Positions 9,953 to 19,028 of a stretch of DNA of 64,000 bases are shown piece by piece. Position numbers and translations under genes: made by a program. Within the stretch, counting starts at the first letter, position 1. Every line of letters begins with the position of its first letter. The stretch comes from Novosphingobium sp. FSW06-99 (GTDB lineage Bacteria > Pseudomonadota > Alphaproteobacteria > Sphingomonadales > Sphingomonadaceae): contig NZ_KQ954261.1 in the NCBI RefSeq assembly GCF_001519065.1, positions 62,001 to 126,000 of the forward strand. The letters run 5' to 3'. The notes beneath the pieces are model-generated. The model saw only the letters and a program-made list of their open reading frames with translations. It was not told the origin of the DNA and did no database searches.

Positions 9953-11503
9953 ATGACTTTCAACGGGGCAGAGGCCTTTGTCGCCACGCTGTGCGCATGC
10001 GGGGTGGATACCTGTTTTGCCAACCCGGGCACGTCGGAAATGCAACTGGTGGCCGCGATCGACCGGCAGCCGGGGATGCGCGCGGTGCTGGGGCTGTTCG
10101 AAGGGGTGGTGACCGGCGCTGCTGATGGCTATGCGCGGATGACGGGCCGGCCGGCGGTGACTTTGCTGCATCTGGGGCCGGGGCTGGCCAATGGCCTGGC
10201 CAATCTGCACAACGCGCGCCGGGCGGGATCGCCGGTGATCAACATGGTCGGCGATCACGCGACTTATCACCTGCATTTCAACGCGCCGCTGACATCGGAT
10301 GCGGTTGGCGTGGCGCGGCCGATGTCCGACTGGGTGCGCGTGGCCCGATCGCCGCGCGATCTGGCGCAGGCCGGGGCCGAAGCTTTTGTCGCGGCGATGG
10401 AATGGCCGGGGCAGGTGGCAACGGTGATCGTACCCGCCGACCATGCCTGGAGCGGCCCTGCCGCGCCGGTGGACCCGCGCCCTGCGCCGCCCGTACCGCG
10501 CGCACCCGCTGCGGCGATTGCAGAGGTGGCCGAAGCCTTGCGCGGCGATGCGGGGCCGGTCGCCCTGTTGCTGGGCGGGCGGGCATTGCGGGCCGATGCG
10601 CTCGAAGTGGCGGGGCGGATCGCCGCTGCCACCGGGGCAAAGCTGATATGCGAAACATTTGCTGCGCGGGTGGAGCGCGGCGCCGGGCGCGTGGCGATCG
10701 ACAAGCTGCCCTATTTTGGCGAAGTGGCCAGCGAATTCCTGGCCCCATATCGCACCATCGTGGTGTGTGGCACCGAGCCGCCGGTGGCGTTCTTTGCCTA
10801 TCCCGACAAGCCCGGCGCGCTGTCGCCACCGGGCGCGCAAGTCTTGCGGCTGGCAGGCCTGCGCGAAGATGCGCATGACGCATTGACCGCGCTGGCCGAT
10901 GCGCTGGAGGCCCCGGCGCAACCGGTGGACCTTCAGCCGCGCCACGTGCCCGACGCCGGTGCACGCCTGACGCCAGAGGCCATCGGCGCGGTGTTGGCGG
11001 ACCTGATGCCTGCCGGGTCGATCGTCTCGGAAGAAGGGATTTCGGCAGGGGCCGCTCTGTTCGACGCCACCAAGGGCGCCGCGCCGCACGACTGGCTGAT
11101 GGTCACCGGCGGCGCGATCGGGCAGGGTTTGCCGGTGGCGACCGGCGCGGCGGTGGCCTGTCCCGACCGCCAGGTGATCGCGTTGCAGGCCGATGGATCG
11201 GGCATGTACACGTGCCAGGCGCTGTGGACGATGGCGCGCGAGCGGTTGAAGGTGGTGACCGTGGTGCTGAGCAATGGCTCCTACGCGATCCTCAATATCG
11301 AACTGGGACGGGTCGGGGTGCAGAACGCGGGGCCTAAGGCCTTGTCGATGCTCAGTCTCGACAATCCCCGGCTCGACTGGTGCGCGCTGGCCGCCGGGAT
11401 GGGCGTGCCGGCCGAGCGCGCCGACAGCGTGGCCGCGTTTCGCGCCGCGTTCGCCCGTGCGCTGACGGCGCCGGGCCCGATGCTGATCGAGGCGATGGTG
11501 TAA
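9953..11503 (+). CDS. Thiamine diphosphate-dependent enzyme, acetolactate synthase large subunit-like (IlvX type)
   Basis: 516-residue ThDP enzyme. The N-terminal PYR domain has FANPGTSEMQL and the cofactor-activating Glu in GLFEGVVTGAADGYARM (about residue 51), followed by GDHATYH. The C-terminal PP domain has the ThDP/Mg motif starting QADGSGMYTCQALW and ending LSNGSYAI (about 410-445). The family splits or joins C-C bonds next to a carbonyl; this branch is often annotated acetolactate synthase, but no regulatory subunit is nearby. The start is ATG 9953, with GCGGGAGA upstream. The acyl-CoA ligase begins 15 nt after its stop, so it more likely acts in catabolism (2-hydroxyacyl or 2-oxoacid cleavage) than in valine synthesis. 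That role is inference. Confidence 0.85.
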   Translation: MTFNGAEAFVATLCACGVDTCFANPGTSEMQLVAAIDRQPGMRAVLGLFEGVVTGAADGYARMTGRPAVTLLHLGPGLANGLANLHNARRAGSPVINMVGDHATYHLHFNAPLTSDAVGVARPMSDWVRVARSPRDLAQAGAEAFVAAMEWPGQVATVIVPADHAWSGPAAPVDPRPAPPVPRAPAAAIAEVAEALRGDAGPVALLLGGRALRADALEVAGRIAAATGAKLICETFAARVERGAGRVAIDKLPYFGEVASEFLAPYRTIVVCGTEPPVAFFAYPDKPGALSPPGAQVLRLAGLREDAHDALTALADALEAPAQPVDLQPRHVPDAGARLTPEAIGAVLADLMPAGSIVSEEGISAGAALFDATKGAAPHDWLMVTGGAIGQGLPVATGAAVACPDRQVIALQADGSGMYTCQALWTMARERLKVVTVVLSNGSYAILNIELGRVGVQNAGPKALSMLSLDNPRLDWCALAAGMGVPAERADSVAAFRAAFARALTAPGPMLIEAMV

Positions 11504-11517
11504 CAGAAGGAGAGGCT

Positions 11518-13203
11518 ATGTTGACGCTGGACGAGGCGCGCAACGCGCTATGTGCACCGGGTGCGCCGTTCGAAATGGTCGAAGTGGCCGCGCATGGGCG
11601 GACATTCCGCGCATGGAAGAACGCACCTGCCGATCTGGGCACGCTGGCCCGGATCGGGCGGGCGCACGGCACCCGCGATTTTCTGGTCTATGAAGACGAA
11701 CGCGTCAGTTTTGAAGGCTGGTTCCGCGCGGTGGCCGCGCTGGCGCAGCATTTGCGGGATATCGGCGTCGGGCCGGGGGATCGCGTGGCGCTGGCCATGC
11801 GCAATGTGCCCGAATGGCCGGTGGTGTTCTTTGCGGTGACCACGCTTGGCGCGATCTGTGTGCCGTTGAACGCATGGTGGACCGGCGCGGAACTGACGTA
11901 TGGGCTGAACACGGCCGGCGCCAGCGTGCTGATCGCCGATGCGGAACGGATCGAGCGCATCGTGCCGCTGCTCCGCGAGGTGCCTTCGGTGCAGCATGTG
12001 TTCGGCGCGCGGATGGCCGAGGCCCGGCCCGGTGTGGTGGCGCTGGAGACGGTGATCGGTCGGCCCGGCGATTATGGAGCCCTGCAGGATCGCGATCTGC
12101 CGCAGGCCGATCTGGCCCCCGATCTTGAGGCGACGATCTTCTACACCTCGGGCACCACCGGCCATCCCAAGGGCGCGCTGGGCACGCATCGCAACCTTGC
12201 CACCAATATCCTGTCGAGCGCCTATGTCGCTGCGTCGTCTTGTCTGCGGCGGGGCGAAGTGCCGCCGCCGCCCAGCCCGCGCACCGCGCTGGTGTCGATC
12301 CCGCTGTTCCATGTCACCGCCTGCAGCGCGGTGCTGATGGGATCGGTCTATGCCGGCAACACGCTGGTGTTCATGCGCCGCTGGGACGCAGGCCAGGCGC
12401 TGGCGCTGATCGAGCGCGAACGCATCAATCTGGCGGGCGGGGTGCCGACCATCGCGTGGCAATTGCTCGAACATCCCGACCGCGAAAAATACGATCTCTC
12501 GTCGCTGGAAACCGTGTCCTATGGTGGCGCGCCCTCTGCCCCCGATCTGGTGCGCAAGATCAGTGCGGTGTTCGGCGCGCGGCCCGGCAACGGCTGGGGC
12601 ATGACCGAAACAATGGCCACGGTCACCAACATCGTCGGCGAAGACTATCTTGCCCGCCCCGACAGTTGCGGCCCGGCGGTGGCGGTGGCCGATCTGCGCG
12701 TGGTCGATCCCGACACGCTGGAGGACAAGGCGATCGGCGAAGTGGGCGAATTGTGGGCGCGCGGGCCGATGGTCGTCAAAGGATACTGGGAGAACCCGCA
12801 AGCAACCGAGGCCACCTTCGTCGAGGGCTGGGTGCGCACCGGCGATCTCGCGCGGCTCGACCCCGATGGCTATTGCTATATCGTCGACCGGGCCAAGGAC
12901 ATCGTCATTCGCGGCGGCGAAAACATCTATTCGGCCGAAGTCGAAAACGCGCTCTATGACCATCCGGCGGTGATGGATGCGGCGGTGATCGGCATACCCC
13001 ACCACACGCTGGGCGAGGAACCCGCCGCCGTGGTCCACCTGTCACCCGGCCACAGCGCCACCGAGGCAGACTTGCGCGCCTGGGTCGGCGAACGGCTGGC
13101 CGCGTTCAAGGTGCCGGTCGCGATCCGCTTTCACGCCGAGACTTTGCCGCGCAATGCCAATGGCAAAATACTCAAGCGCGATTTGAAGGCGCTATTTTCG
13201 TGA
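11518..13203 (+). CDS. AMP-forming acyl-CoA synthetase (ligase)
   Basis: 561-residue ANL-superfamily enzyme that activates a carboxylic acid to its CoA thioester through an acyl-AMP. Motifs in order: P-loop-like YTSGTTGHPKG (about 208), GWGMTET (about 359), the hinge region RTGDLARLDPDGYCYIVDR with the conserved aspartates, GGENIYSAEVE, and the C-terminal catalytic lysine in NGKILKRDLK (about 550). Start ATG 11518 is fixed by AGAAGGAGAGG immediately upstream; the open frame extends to 11380 inside the preceding gene. Second gene of an operon with the ThDP enzyme. The acid substrate cannot be read from sequence. Confidence 0.92.
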   Translation: MLTLDEARNALCAPGAPFEMVEVAAHGRTFRAWKNAPADLGTLARIGRAHGTRDFLVYEDERVSFEGWFRAVAALAQHLRDIGVGPGDRVALAMRNVPEWPVVFFAVTTLGAICVPLNAWWTGAELTYGLNTAGASVLIADAERIERIVPLLREVPSVQHVFGARMAEARPGVVALETVIGRPGDYGALQDRDLPQADLAPDLEATIFYTSGTTGHPKGALGTHRNLATNILSSAYVAASSCLRRGEVPPPPSPRTALVSIPLFHVTACSAVLMGSVYAGNTLVFMRRWDAGQALALIERERINLAGGVPTIAWQLLEHPDREKYDLSSLETVSYGGAPSAPDLVRKISAVFGARPGNGWGMTETMATVTNIVGEDYLARPDSCGPAVAVADLRVVDPDTLEDKAIGEVGELWARGPMVVKGYWENPQATEATFVEGWVRTGDLARLDPDGYCYIVDRAKDIVIRGGENIYSAEVENALYDHPAVMDAAVIGIPHHTLGEEPAAVVHLSPGHSATEADLRAWVGERLAAFKVPVAIRFHAETLPRNANGKILKRDLKALFS

Positions 13204-13342
13204 TGAATATCAAACGATTGCGGGCAATTGTCAGACATATTGCGCTTTTTGCATCTGCTTGCGCATAACCTGCATTTGCCAAGAATCGGGTCAGCGGCCA
13301 CAGGGGACAGGCCTTTCAGGCATCCTCTCCCAAACTTTCCAA

Positions 13343-13370
13343 GGCCGGCGGAAACGCCGGCCTTTTTTTT
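13343..13370 (+). terminator. Strong rho-independent terminator
   Basis: Perfect 8-bp stem GGCCGGCG / CGCCGGCC with a GAAA tetraloop followed by eight T residues. It lies 140 nt after the acyl-CoA synthetase stop and faces the AraC gene. It may end the synthetase operon or a short independent transcript. Confidence 0.9.
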
Positions 13371-13374
13371 GTAA

Positions 13375-14361
13375 TCAGCCCAGCCGTCCGCGATATTCGG
13401 CCGGGGCCAGGCCCAGATGGTCGCGCGCAAACCGGCGCAGCGAGCGTTCGTCCGACAGGCCGAGCTGTTCGGCAATTGCCGCCAGCGGCATTTGCGTCGC
13501 CAGCAGGTCTTTCAAGCGGCGGGTGCGGAATTCGGCGGAAATGTCGCGAAAGGTCAGATTGTCCTGCGCCAGGCGGCGGCGCAGCGTCGGCACGCTGATG
13601 CCCAGAGCGGCGGCGACGTCTTCCTGGGTGTGCAATCCGCCGTGCAGCGCCTCGATCACCCGCGCGTGGTCGCTGGCCACGGGCATCGGGTCACCTTGCG
13701 CCAGCATGTCGAGGAACGTGGCGAATTCGGCTTCGCCCCAGGCGGTGTAGCGGCGCGGCAGAATCGGTGCGGTCTGGTCCTGCGCGGCGTAATCAATGCT
13801 GACCCCGATGCCGCGCCGCGCCACCGGCGCGCCCAGCGCCAGCAGCAGTTCGCCGCCCATCGCCCGCAATTCGGCCGCGCCGCGCACGCGCACCGGATCG
13901 AGCCGGCGTCCGGTCATCCAGCGCAATGCGCAGTGGATGACGATGGCAAAACACTCGCAATAGATTGCCATGCGCATGGTTTCGGCGAGGCCTGGCGCCG
14001 GTGTTGCGGGGCTGATCGTCAGGCGCAGGATGCCGCGCCCATGGCTGAGATGCAGGCGCACTTCGGCGCGCACCAGCCGCGCCGCCTCGGTCAGGCGATG
14101 CAGTGCGCCGCCCAGCGTATCGGCCTCTTTGGCGGCCATCACCAGCAGCGACAGGCTGCCAGGCGGCACCGGATGCAGCGCGGTGCCATGGCTTTCATCG
14201 CCGGTCTGGCGGATGTTTTCCGCGCAGCATCGCCAGAAATCGGCCATGTCGAGCCGTTCGGTGTCTGGCGCGATGCCAGCTTTGGCAAACAGGTGTGCCA
14301 CCCGCGCATCGCCCACCAGCGCGGCCAGATAGCCGGTATCGACTTGTGGTATGACACCCAT
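13375..14361 (-). CDS. AraC-family transcriptional regulator
   Basis: 328-residue regulator. The N-terminal about 200 residues resemble the arabinose-binding-like effector domain of the OruR/ArgR-type AraC branch. The C-terminus (about 235-325) has two helix-turn-helix motifs: AAALGISVPTLRRRLAQ and AIAEQLGLSDERSLRRFARD, followed by the family signature LGLAPAEYRGRLG. Start ATG 14361 is chosen for GGAGA 7 nt upstream; a longer frame begins at 14409 without such a site. It is divergent from the TonB-dependent receptor and convergent with the acyl-CoA ligase operon, so it probably controls uptake and degradation of the local substrate. Confidence 0.9.
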   Translation of the reverse strand: MGVIPQVDTGYLAALVGDARVAHLFAKAGIAPDTERLDMADFWRCCAENIRQTGDESHGTALHPVPPGSLSLLVMAAKEADTLGGALHRLTEAARLVRAEVRLHLSHGRGILRLTISPATPAPGLAETMRMAIYCECFAIVIHCALRWMTGRRLDPVRVRGAAELRAMGGELLLALGAPVARRGIGVSIDYAAQDQTAPILPRRYTAWGEAEFATFLDMLAQGDPMPVASDHARVIEALHGGLHTQEDVAAALGISVPTLRRRLAQDNLTFRDISAEFRTRRLKDLLATQMPLAAIAEQLGLSDERSLRRFARDHLGLAPAEYRGRLG

Positions 14362-14503
14362 GACATTCTCCTGCAGGCGCTTGATTGGCCTGTCTTTGTC
14401 GATTGTCAATGAGCGAAAACAGCCGCAGCATTTTGCGCGCTTCAGTCCTCTTTTTTATCGCGATCCGGCGCTAACTACCTGTCAACGATAAAGGGAGGAC
14501 TGC

Positions 14504-16810
14504 ATGAAGACCCGATTTGCGACGAGCCTGCTCGTCAGTGTGGCCTGGGCCACGCCTGCCACCATGATGCTTGCCACCGCCGCGCATGCCGCCGACGCCG
14601 TGCCGACCGCGCCGCAAGCCAGCGAGCCCGAAATCATCGTCACCGCCAACCGCCGCAACGAAGGCGTGCAGAAAGTCGGCGGCGAACTGACCGCGCTCAG
14701 CAATGCCGATCTGGAACGCATGCATGCCAGCACGTTCAACGATTTCGCCACGCAAGTGCCGGGCCTCAGCTTTCAGTCGTACAACCCGACCACCAACCTG
14801 ATCGCCATTCGCGGCGTGGCCTCGTCGACTGCCGAACTGGGCGGCGCGGTCTCGCTCTATCTCGACGATGTGCCGATCGGTGCCAGCACGCAATTCGGGC
14901 TGGGCTCGCAAAGCTTCAATTTCAACTTGTTCGACATGGACCGGGTCGAAGTGCTGAACGGCCCGCAAGGCACGCTCTATGGCGCCAATGCGCTGGGCGG
15001 GGCGATCAAATATGTCACCACACCGCCAAAGCTGGGCGAAACGTCGGCCAAGATCGAACTCGACGGCTCGGCCACCGATCATGCCGGAACCAATGGCGCG
15101 GCGCGCGCGGCGATCAATCTGCCGATCGGGCAGGATCTGGCGATCCGCCTTGACGGCAATGTCGAACACGACACCGGCTGGGGCCACGACACCGCGCGCG
15201 GGCTCGATCATCTGGGCAGTGCCGATGTCGTCGGCGGACGGCTGCAAGTGCTGTACCAGCCCGATGACAAGCTGGAGATCCGGCTGTCGGCGTTTGCGCA
15301 GCGGAGCAAGGCCAACGGGCTCGACGTCGGATTCTACAATCTGTCGAACAGCACGCCGGTGGCCGGGGCTTATGATCAGCAATATGCGGTCAATCAGCCC
15401 TCGATTACTTCGGTCGCGGTGCTGTCGGGCACGATCAGCTATGACCTGGGCTTTGCCAAGGCGGTGTCGGTCACATCGTGGCAGCGCAACCACGGCTATT
15501 ACCAGACCGACGACAGCGTGTTCTACGGCGTGATCGTGCCGATCTATGCCAGCGTCTACACGGCCTATTTCGGCGCCCCCACCGTTGGCGCCAGCCCCTA
15601 CAGCCTGCTGGTCGATACCAATACCAGCAAAGTGACGCAGGAAGTACGGCTGCAATCGCCGTCGAACCACACGGTCGAATGGGTGGCGGGGTTCTATTAC
15701 GATCACGAATATACCGGTGAACTGGTCGACCTGCTCTATACCGCCAGCCCCAATGGCCAGTTGCCCGCGCCTTATACCAATTACCCGTTCTATGGCTGGC
15801 TGCCGAGCCACTATACCGAAGTGGCCGGGTTTGGCGATGTGACCGGCTATCTGGGCGATATCTTCGACATGACGGTGGGCGTCCGCTACAGCCACCAGAG
15901 TCAGGCCTATGGGTCCGACATTTCGTGGATCGGCATTCTGCCGGTTGTGCAGAACGGCGGCATCGCGCTCGACCCGACATATTCCTATGAATCGACCTCG
16001 TCGCAGGGGGTGTGGACATACCTGTTCAACCCGCGCCTGCATGTCAGCAAGGACGTGATGGTCTATGGCAAAGTCTCGTCGGGGTTCCGGCCGGGCGGGC
16101 CGAACTTTGTGCTGCCCGCTTCGTTCGGATCGACGGTGCCATCGACATTCCAGCCCGACAAGCTGTGGAACTATGAAATCGGCGAAAAGGGCAGTTTCTT
16201 CGACCACCGCCTGACGTTCAACATCGATGGCTACGACATCGAATGGACGAACATTCAGACCACCCAGAACGTCAACGGGATCAACCAGTTGGTCAATGCG
16301 GGCAATGCCCGCATCCAGGGCGTCGAAAGCAATTTCGTGCTTCGGCTGGTGCAGGGCCTGTCGCTCACCGGCGCGGGGGCGCACACCGTCGCCCGGCTGA
16401 CCACGCCTGCGCCGGTGCTCGGGCTGGCCAATGCCGATGATCGCCTGCCGCTCAGCCCGCGCTGGAATTTCAGCGTCGGCGCGACCTATCGCTTCGATGT
16501 TGGGCAGACCAGGGCCAATGCCTCGATCACCGACACCTGGACCGGGCAGCGCACATCGGGCTATCAGGGCAGCGCCACCAATGTCTATTACAGCCTGCCC
16601 TCGTACAACACCGTCAACGCCAGCGTCGGTGCGACTTTGGCGAGCGGCCTCGAACTGTCGGTCTATGTGCGCAACTTGTTCAATTCAAAGGGCCAGTTGT
16701 CGGCGGTCACGCTCAACAACGCGCTGTCGCCGCTGTTTCCGGTGCCGGTGACACTGGCCCAGCCGCTGACCGGCGGGATCACGCTGCGCTATAACTGGGG
16801 CGGCAAGTAA
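14504..16810 (+). CDS. TonB-dependent outer-membrane receptor
   Basis: 768-residue energy-coupled outer-membrane transporter. It has a signal peptide ending AAHAAD (about residue 29), then a TonB-box-like EIIVTANRR, a plug domain with IAIRGVAS and DRVEVLNGPQGTLYGANALGG, and a 22-strand-type beta barrel to the C-terminus. ATG 14504 follows AAAGGGAGGACTGC, a strong ribosome site. It is divergent from the AraC regulator and followed 20 nt later by a carboxylesterase, which suggests import of an ester-containing organic compound rather than a siderophore. The last residues (RYNWGGK) lack the usual terminal aromatic residue. Confidence 0.93.
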   Translation: MKTRFATSLLVSVAWATPATMMLATAAHAADAVPTAPQASEPEIIVTANRRNEGVQKVGGELTALSNADLERMHASTFNDFATQVPGLSFQSYNPTTNLIAIRGVASSTAELGGAVSLYLDDVPIGASTQFGLGSQSFNFNLFDMDRVEVLNGPQGTLYGANALGGAIKYVTTPPKLGETSAKIELDGSATDHAGTNGAARAAINLPIGQDLAIRLDGNVEHDTGWGHDTARGLDHLGSADVVGGRLQVLYQPDDKLEIRLSAFAQRSKANGLDVGFYNLSNSTPVAGAYDQQYAVNQPSITSVAVLSGTISYDLGFAKAVSVTSWQRNHGYYQTDDSVFYGVIVPIYASVYTAYFGAPTVGASPYSLLVDTNTSKVTQEVRLQSPSNHTVEWVAGFYYDHEYTGELVDLLYTASPNGQLPAPYTNYPFYGWLPSHYTEVAGFGDVTGYLGDIFDMTVGVRYSHQSQAYGSDISWIGILPVVQNGGIALDPTYSYESTSSQGVWTYLFNPRLHVSKDVMVYGKVSSGFRPGGPNFVLPASFGSTVPSTFQPDKLWNYEIGEKGSFFDHRLTFNIDGYDIEWTNIQTTQNVNGINQLVNAGNARIQGVESNFVLRLVQGLSLTGAGAHTVARLTTPAPVLGLANADDRLPLSPRWNFSVGATYRFDVGQTRANASITDTWTGQRTSGYQGSATNVYYSLPSYNTVNASVGATLASGLELSVYVRNLFNSKGQLSAVTLNNALSPLFPVPVTLAQPLTGGITLRYNWGGK

Positions 16811-16830
16811 GCGAAGGGATGCCAAGCACC

Positions 16831-18384
16831 ATGGACCAGCCGGTGCCCTATCAGCCGCCGGTGATCCCGGCCTTCTACCCGGCGGTGTTTGCCGATGTGG
16901 AAACCACCACCGGGCGAATCCGGGGGCTGGTGAACCAGGGTATCGGCGTGTTCCGCGGCATTCCCTATGGTGAACCCGTCGGCGGGGCAGCGCGGTTTCG
17001 CGCCCCCGTCGCGCGGGCAGCCTGGTCCGGGCGGCGCGACTGTTTCGCCCCCGGACAGGTGGCGCCGCAAGTGCCGACCCCGATCAGCAATGCCTATGCC
17101 CGGCTGATCCAGTTCGACCGCGCCCCGGCCGATGGCGGGCTGGGTGAGGATTGCCTGACGCTCAATGTCTATGCCCCGCAAGGCCCGGCGCGGCCCCGGC
17201 CGGTGCTGGTGGTGATCCATGGCGGCGGCTTTGCCATCGGGTCGGGCAATGCGCCGATGTACGATGGCACGATGATGGCGCTGACCCACGATGTGGTGGT
17301 GGTGGCGATCAACCACCGGCTCAATGTGTTCGGCTATCTGGCGCTCGAAGCGCTGGGCGCGGATGAACGCCATGCCGGATCGAACGTCGCAGGCCTGCTC
17401 GATCTGGTGCTGGGGCTGGGCTGGTTGCGCGACAATGTGGCGGCGTTCGGCGGGGATCCCGATCGGGTGACGGTGATGGGGCAATCGGGCGGCGGGTGGA
17501 AAATCAGCGCCCTGCTGGCACTGCCTGCGGCGCAAGGGCTGTTCCACCGGGCGGTGGTGCAAAGCGGATCGTGGCCGGTGTTCACCGATGCCGACAGCGC
17601 CGGCGCGCTGACCGTGGCGCTGCTCGCCGAATTGGGGTTGGGCGCGGCAGACTGGCCGCGTCTGGCCGAAATCGACATGGGGCTGTTGCTGGCCGCCTCG
17701 GTCAAAGTGGGCGCGCTGGCGTTCATGCCCTCGCTCGATGACCAGGTCATGCCGTGGCAGCCCGACGATCCGCGCGCGCTGGCACTCAGCGCGCATGTGC
17801 CCACGATCATTTCAACCACGCGCGAGGATGCCGGGCTGTTCTTCGACACGTTCGATCTGACCGATGAAGGCCTCGACAGCGTATTGGCCACAAGGTTCGG
17901 CGCCGATGCGGGCGCGATTGCGGCGCTCTATCGCGGGGCGGCGCCGACGGCCTATCTGACGCAGGCGCGGATCATCACCGATTGGGGGTTTCGCCGCCTG
18001 GCGCTTGCGCAGGCCGATGCGCGCGCGGGCGCGGGGGCACCGACCTGGCTCTATCGCTGGGACTGGACCTGCCCGGCCTGGGATGGCCGCTATGGCGCGG
18101 CCCATGCCATGGATGTCTCTGCCAGTCTGGCGCGGCCCGATGACCTGCTGCTGGGCGGGGCAAGCGGCGCAGCGGTGCGGATCGTGGCCGAACACAGCGC
18201 GATGATCGCCGGATTCGCCGCCGACGGCGTGCCGGGCGGGCCGCACGGGGCGGGCTGGACGCGCTATGATGCGCAATGCCGCGCCTGCCTGCTGGTGTCG
18301 GAGGCAACCCGTCTGGCGCATGATCCCGATGGCGAACGGCGCGCGTTCTGGATGCGCTATCCCTTGCCGGCGACGGTTGCCTGA
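16831..18384 (+). CDS. Type B carboxylesterase
   Basis: 517-residue alpha/beta hydrolase of the carboxylesterase/lipase B family. It has the oxyanion-hole motif HGGGFAIGSG, EDCLTLNVYAP, and the nucleophile elbow GQSGGG in place of the commoner GESAGG. The catalytic acid probably lies in TREDAGLFF and the histidine in GGPHGAGW. No signal peptide is evident, so it would be cytoplasmic. Two start codons are possible: 16819 directly abuts GAAGGG, leaving no spacer, so ATG 16831 (12-nt spacer) is preferred. It follows the TonB receptor by 20 nt and probably cleaves the imported ester. Confidence 0.88.
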   Translation: MDQPVPYQPPVIPAFYPAVFADVETTTGRIRGLVNQGIGVFRGIPYGEPVGGAARFRAPVARAAWSGRRDCFAPGQVAPQVPTPISNAYARLIQFDRAPADGGLGEDCLTLNVYAPQGPARPRPVLVVIHGGGFAIGSGNAPMYDGTMMALTHDVVVVAINHRLNVFGYLALEALGADERHAGSNVAGLLDLVLGLGWLRDNVAAFGGDPDRVTVMGQSGGGWKISALLALPAAQGLFHRAVVQSGSWPVFTDADSAGALTVALLAELGLGAADWPRLAEIDMGLLLAASVKVGALAFMPSLDDQVMPWQPDDPRALALSAHVPTIISTTREDAGLFFDTFDLTDEGLDSVLATRFGADAGAIAALYRGAAPTAYLTQARIITDWGFRRLALAQADARAGAGAPTWLYRWDWTCPAWDGRYGAAHAMDVSASLARPDDLLLGGASGAAVRIVAEHSAMIAGFAADGVPGGPHGAGWTRYDAQCRACLLVSEATRLAHDPDGERRAFWMRYPLPATVA

Positions 18385-18446
18385 TCGGGGCTTGGGCCCG
18401 GCGCAGGGGTGGGGTAGCATGACGTCCTGACATGGGGGAGGGCGGC

Positions 18447-19028
18447 ATGTATCCCAGACACCGGCTCGATGGGCTGGGCGATGCGATCTACGGTGTGGCG
18501 ATGACGCTGCTGGTGCTCGACATTCGCGTGCCAGAGGGGCTGGTCGTGGCCGACAATGCCGCGTTCGTCGGCTTGCTGCGGGCACTGTGGCCGCACCTGC
18601 TGCCCTATCTGATCAGTTTTGTGGTGCTGTCTTCCGGGTGGCTGTCGGCGATCCGGCTGGCGCATCTGGGCGCAAGCGCCAGCGAAGCCTATGTGCGGTG
18701 GTGGCGGCCCTTGCTGCTGCTGGTCACATTGATGCCGTTCACCACGATGATCGTCGCGCGGTATGACACGGTGCCGCTGGTCGCGGCGTTCTATGCCACC
18801 AACATCGGCCTGATGAGCCTGTGCGCATGGGGCATGCTGGCGGCGAGTGAAGTCGAAGACAACGCGGTGCGGCGCGAACGCCGCCTGTCGCTGATCCTGC
18901 TGGTCGCGCTGTCGATCGCGGCGGTCGCGCTCAGCCCCTGGCTGGGCACGCGCGCGCTGCTGCTCTATGTGTTCAAGGGCCTGCCGACCCGGCTTATCCG
19001 ACCGGGCCGCCAAGCGCCCGCACAATAG
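18447..19028 (+). CDS. TMEM175/DUF1211-family potassium channel-like membrane protein
   Basis: 193-residue integral membrane protein with about six hydrophobic segments. The first resembles the TMEM175 pore helix: RLDGLGDAIYGVAMTLLVLD, where the usual FSD signature is replaced by LGD. Bacterial members are leak-type K+ channels formed by four chains (family knowledge); the changed pore motif makes ion selectivity uncertain. ATG 18447 is preceded by GGGGGAGGG. Its last 35 bp overlap, tail to tail, the end of the convergent outer-membrane efflux gene. Confidence 0.75.
   Translation: MYPRHRLDGLGDAIYGVAMTLLVLDIRVPEGLVVADNAAFVGLLRALWPHLLPYLISFVVLSSGWLSAIRLAHLGASASEAYVRWWRPLLLLVTLMPFTTMIVARYDTVPLVAAFYATNIGLMSLCAWGMLAASEVEDNAVRRERRLSLILLVALSIAAVALSPWLGTRALLLYVFKGLPTRLIRPGRQAPAQ

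Noticed and set aside
9953-11503. Branched-chain amino acid biosynthesis locus (ilvB)
   Set aside because: No ilvN, ilvC or leader peptide nearby; neighbours are catabolic, so only the enzyme family was called.
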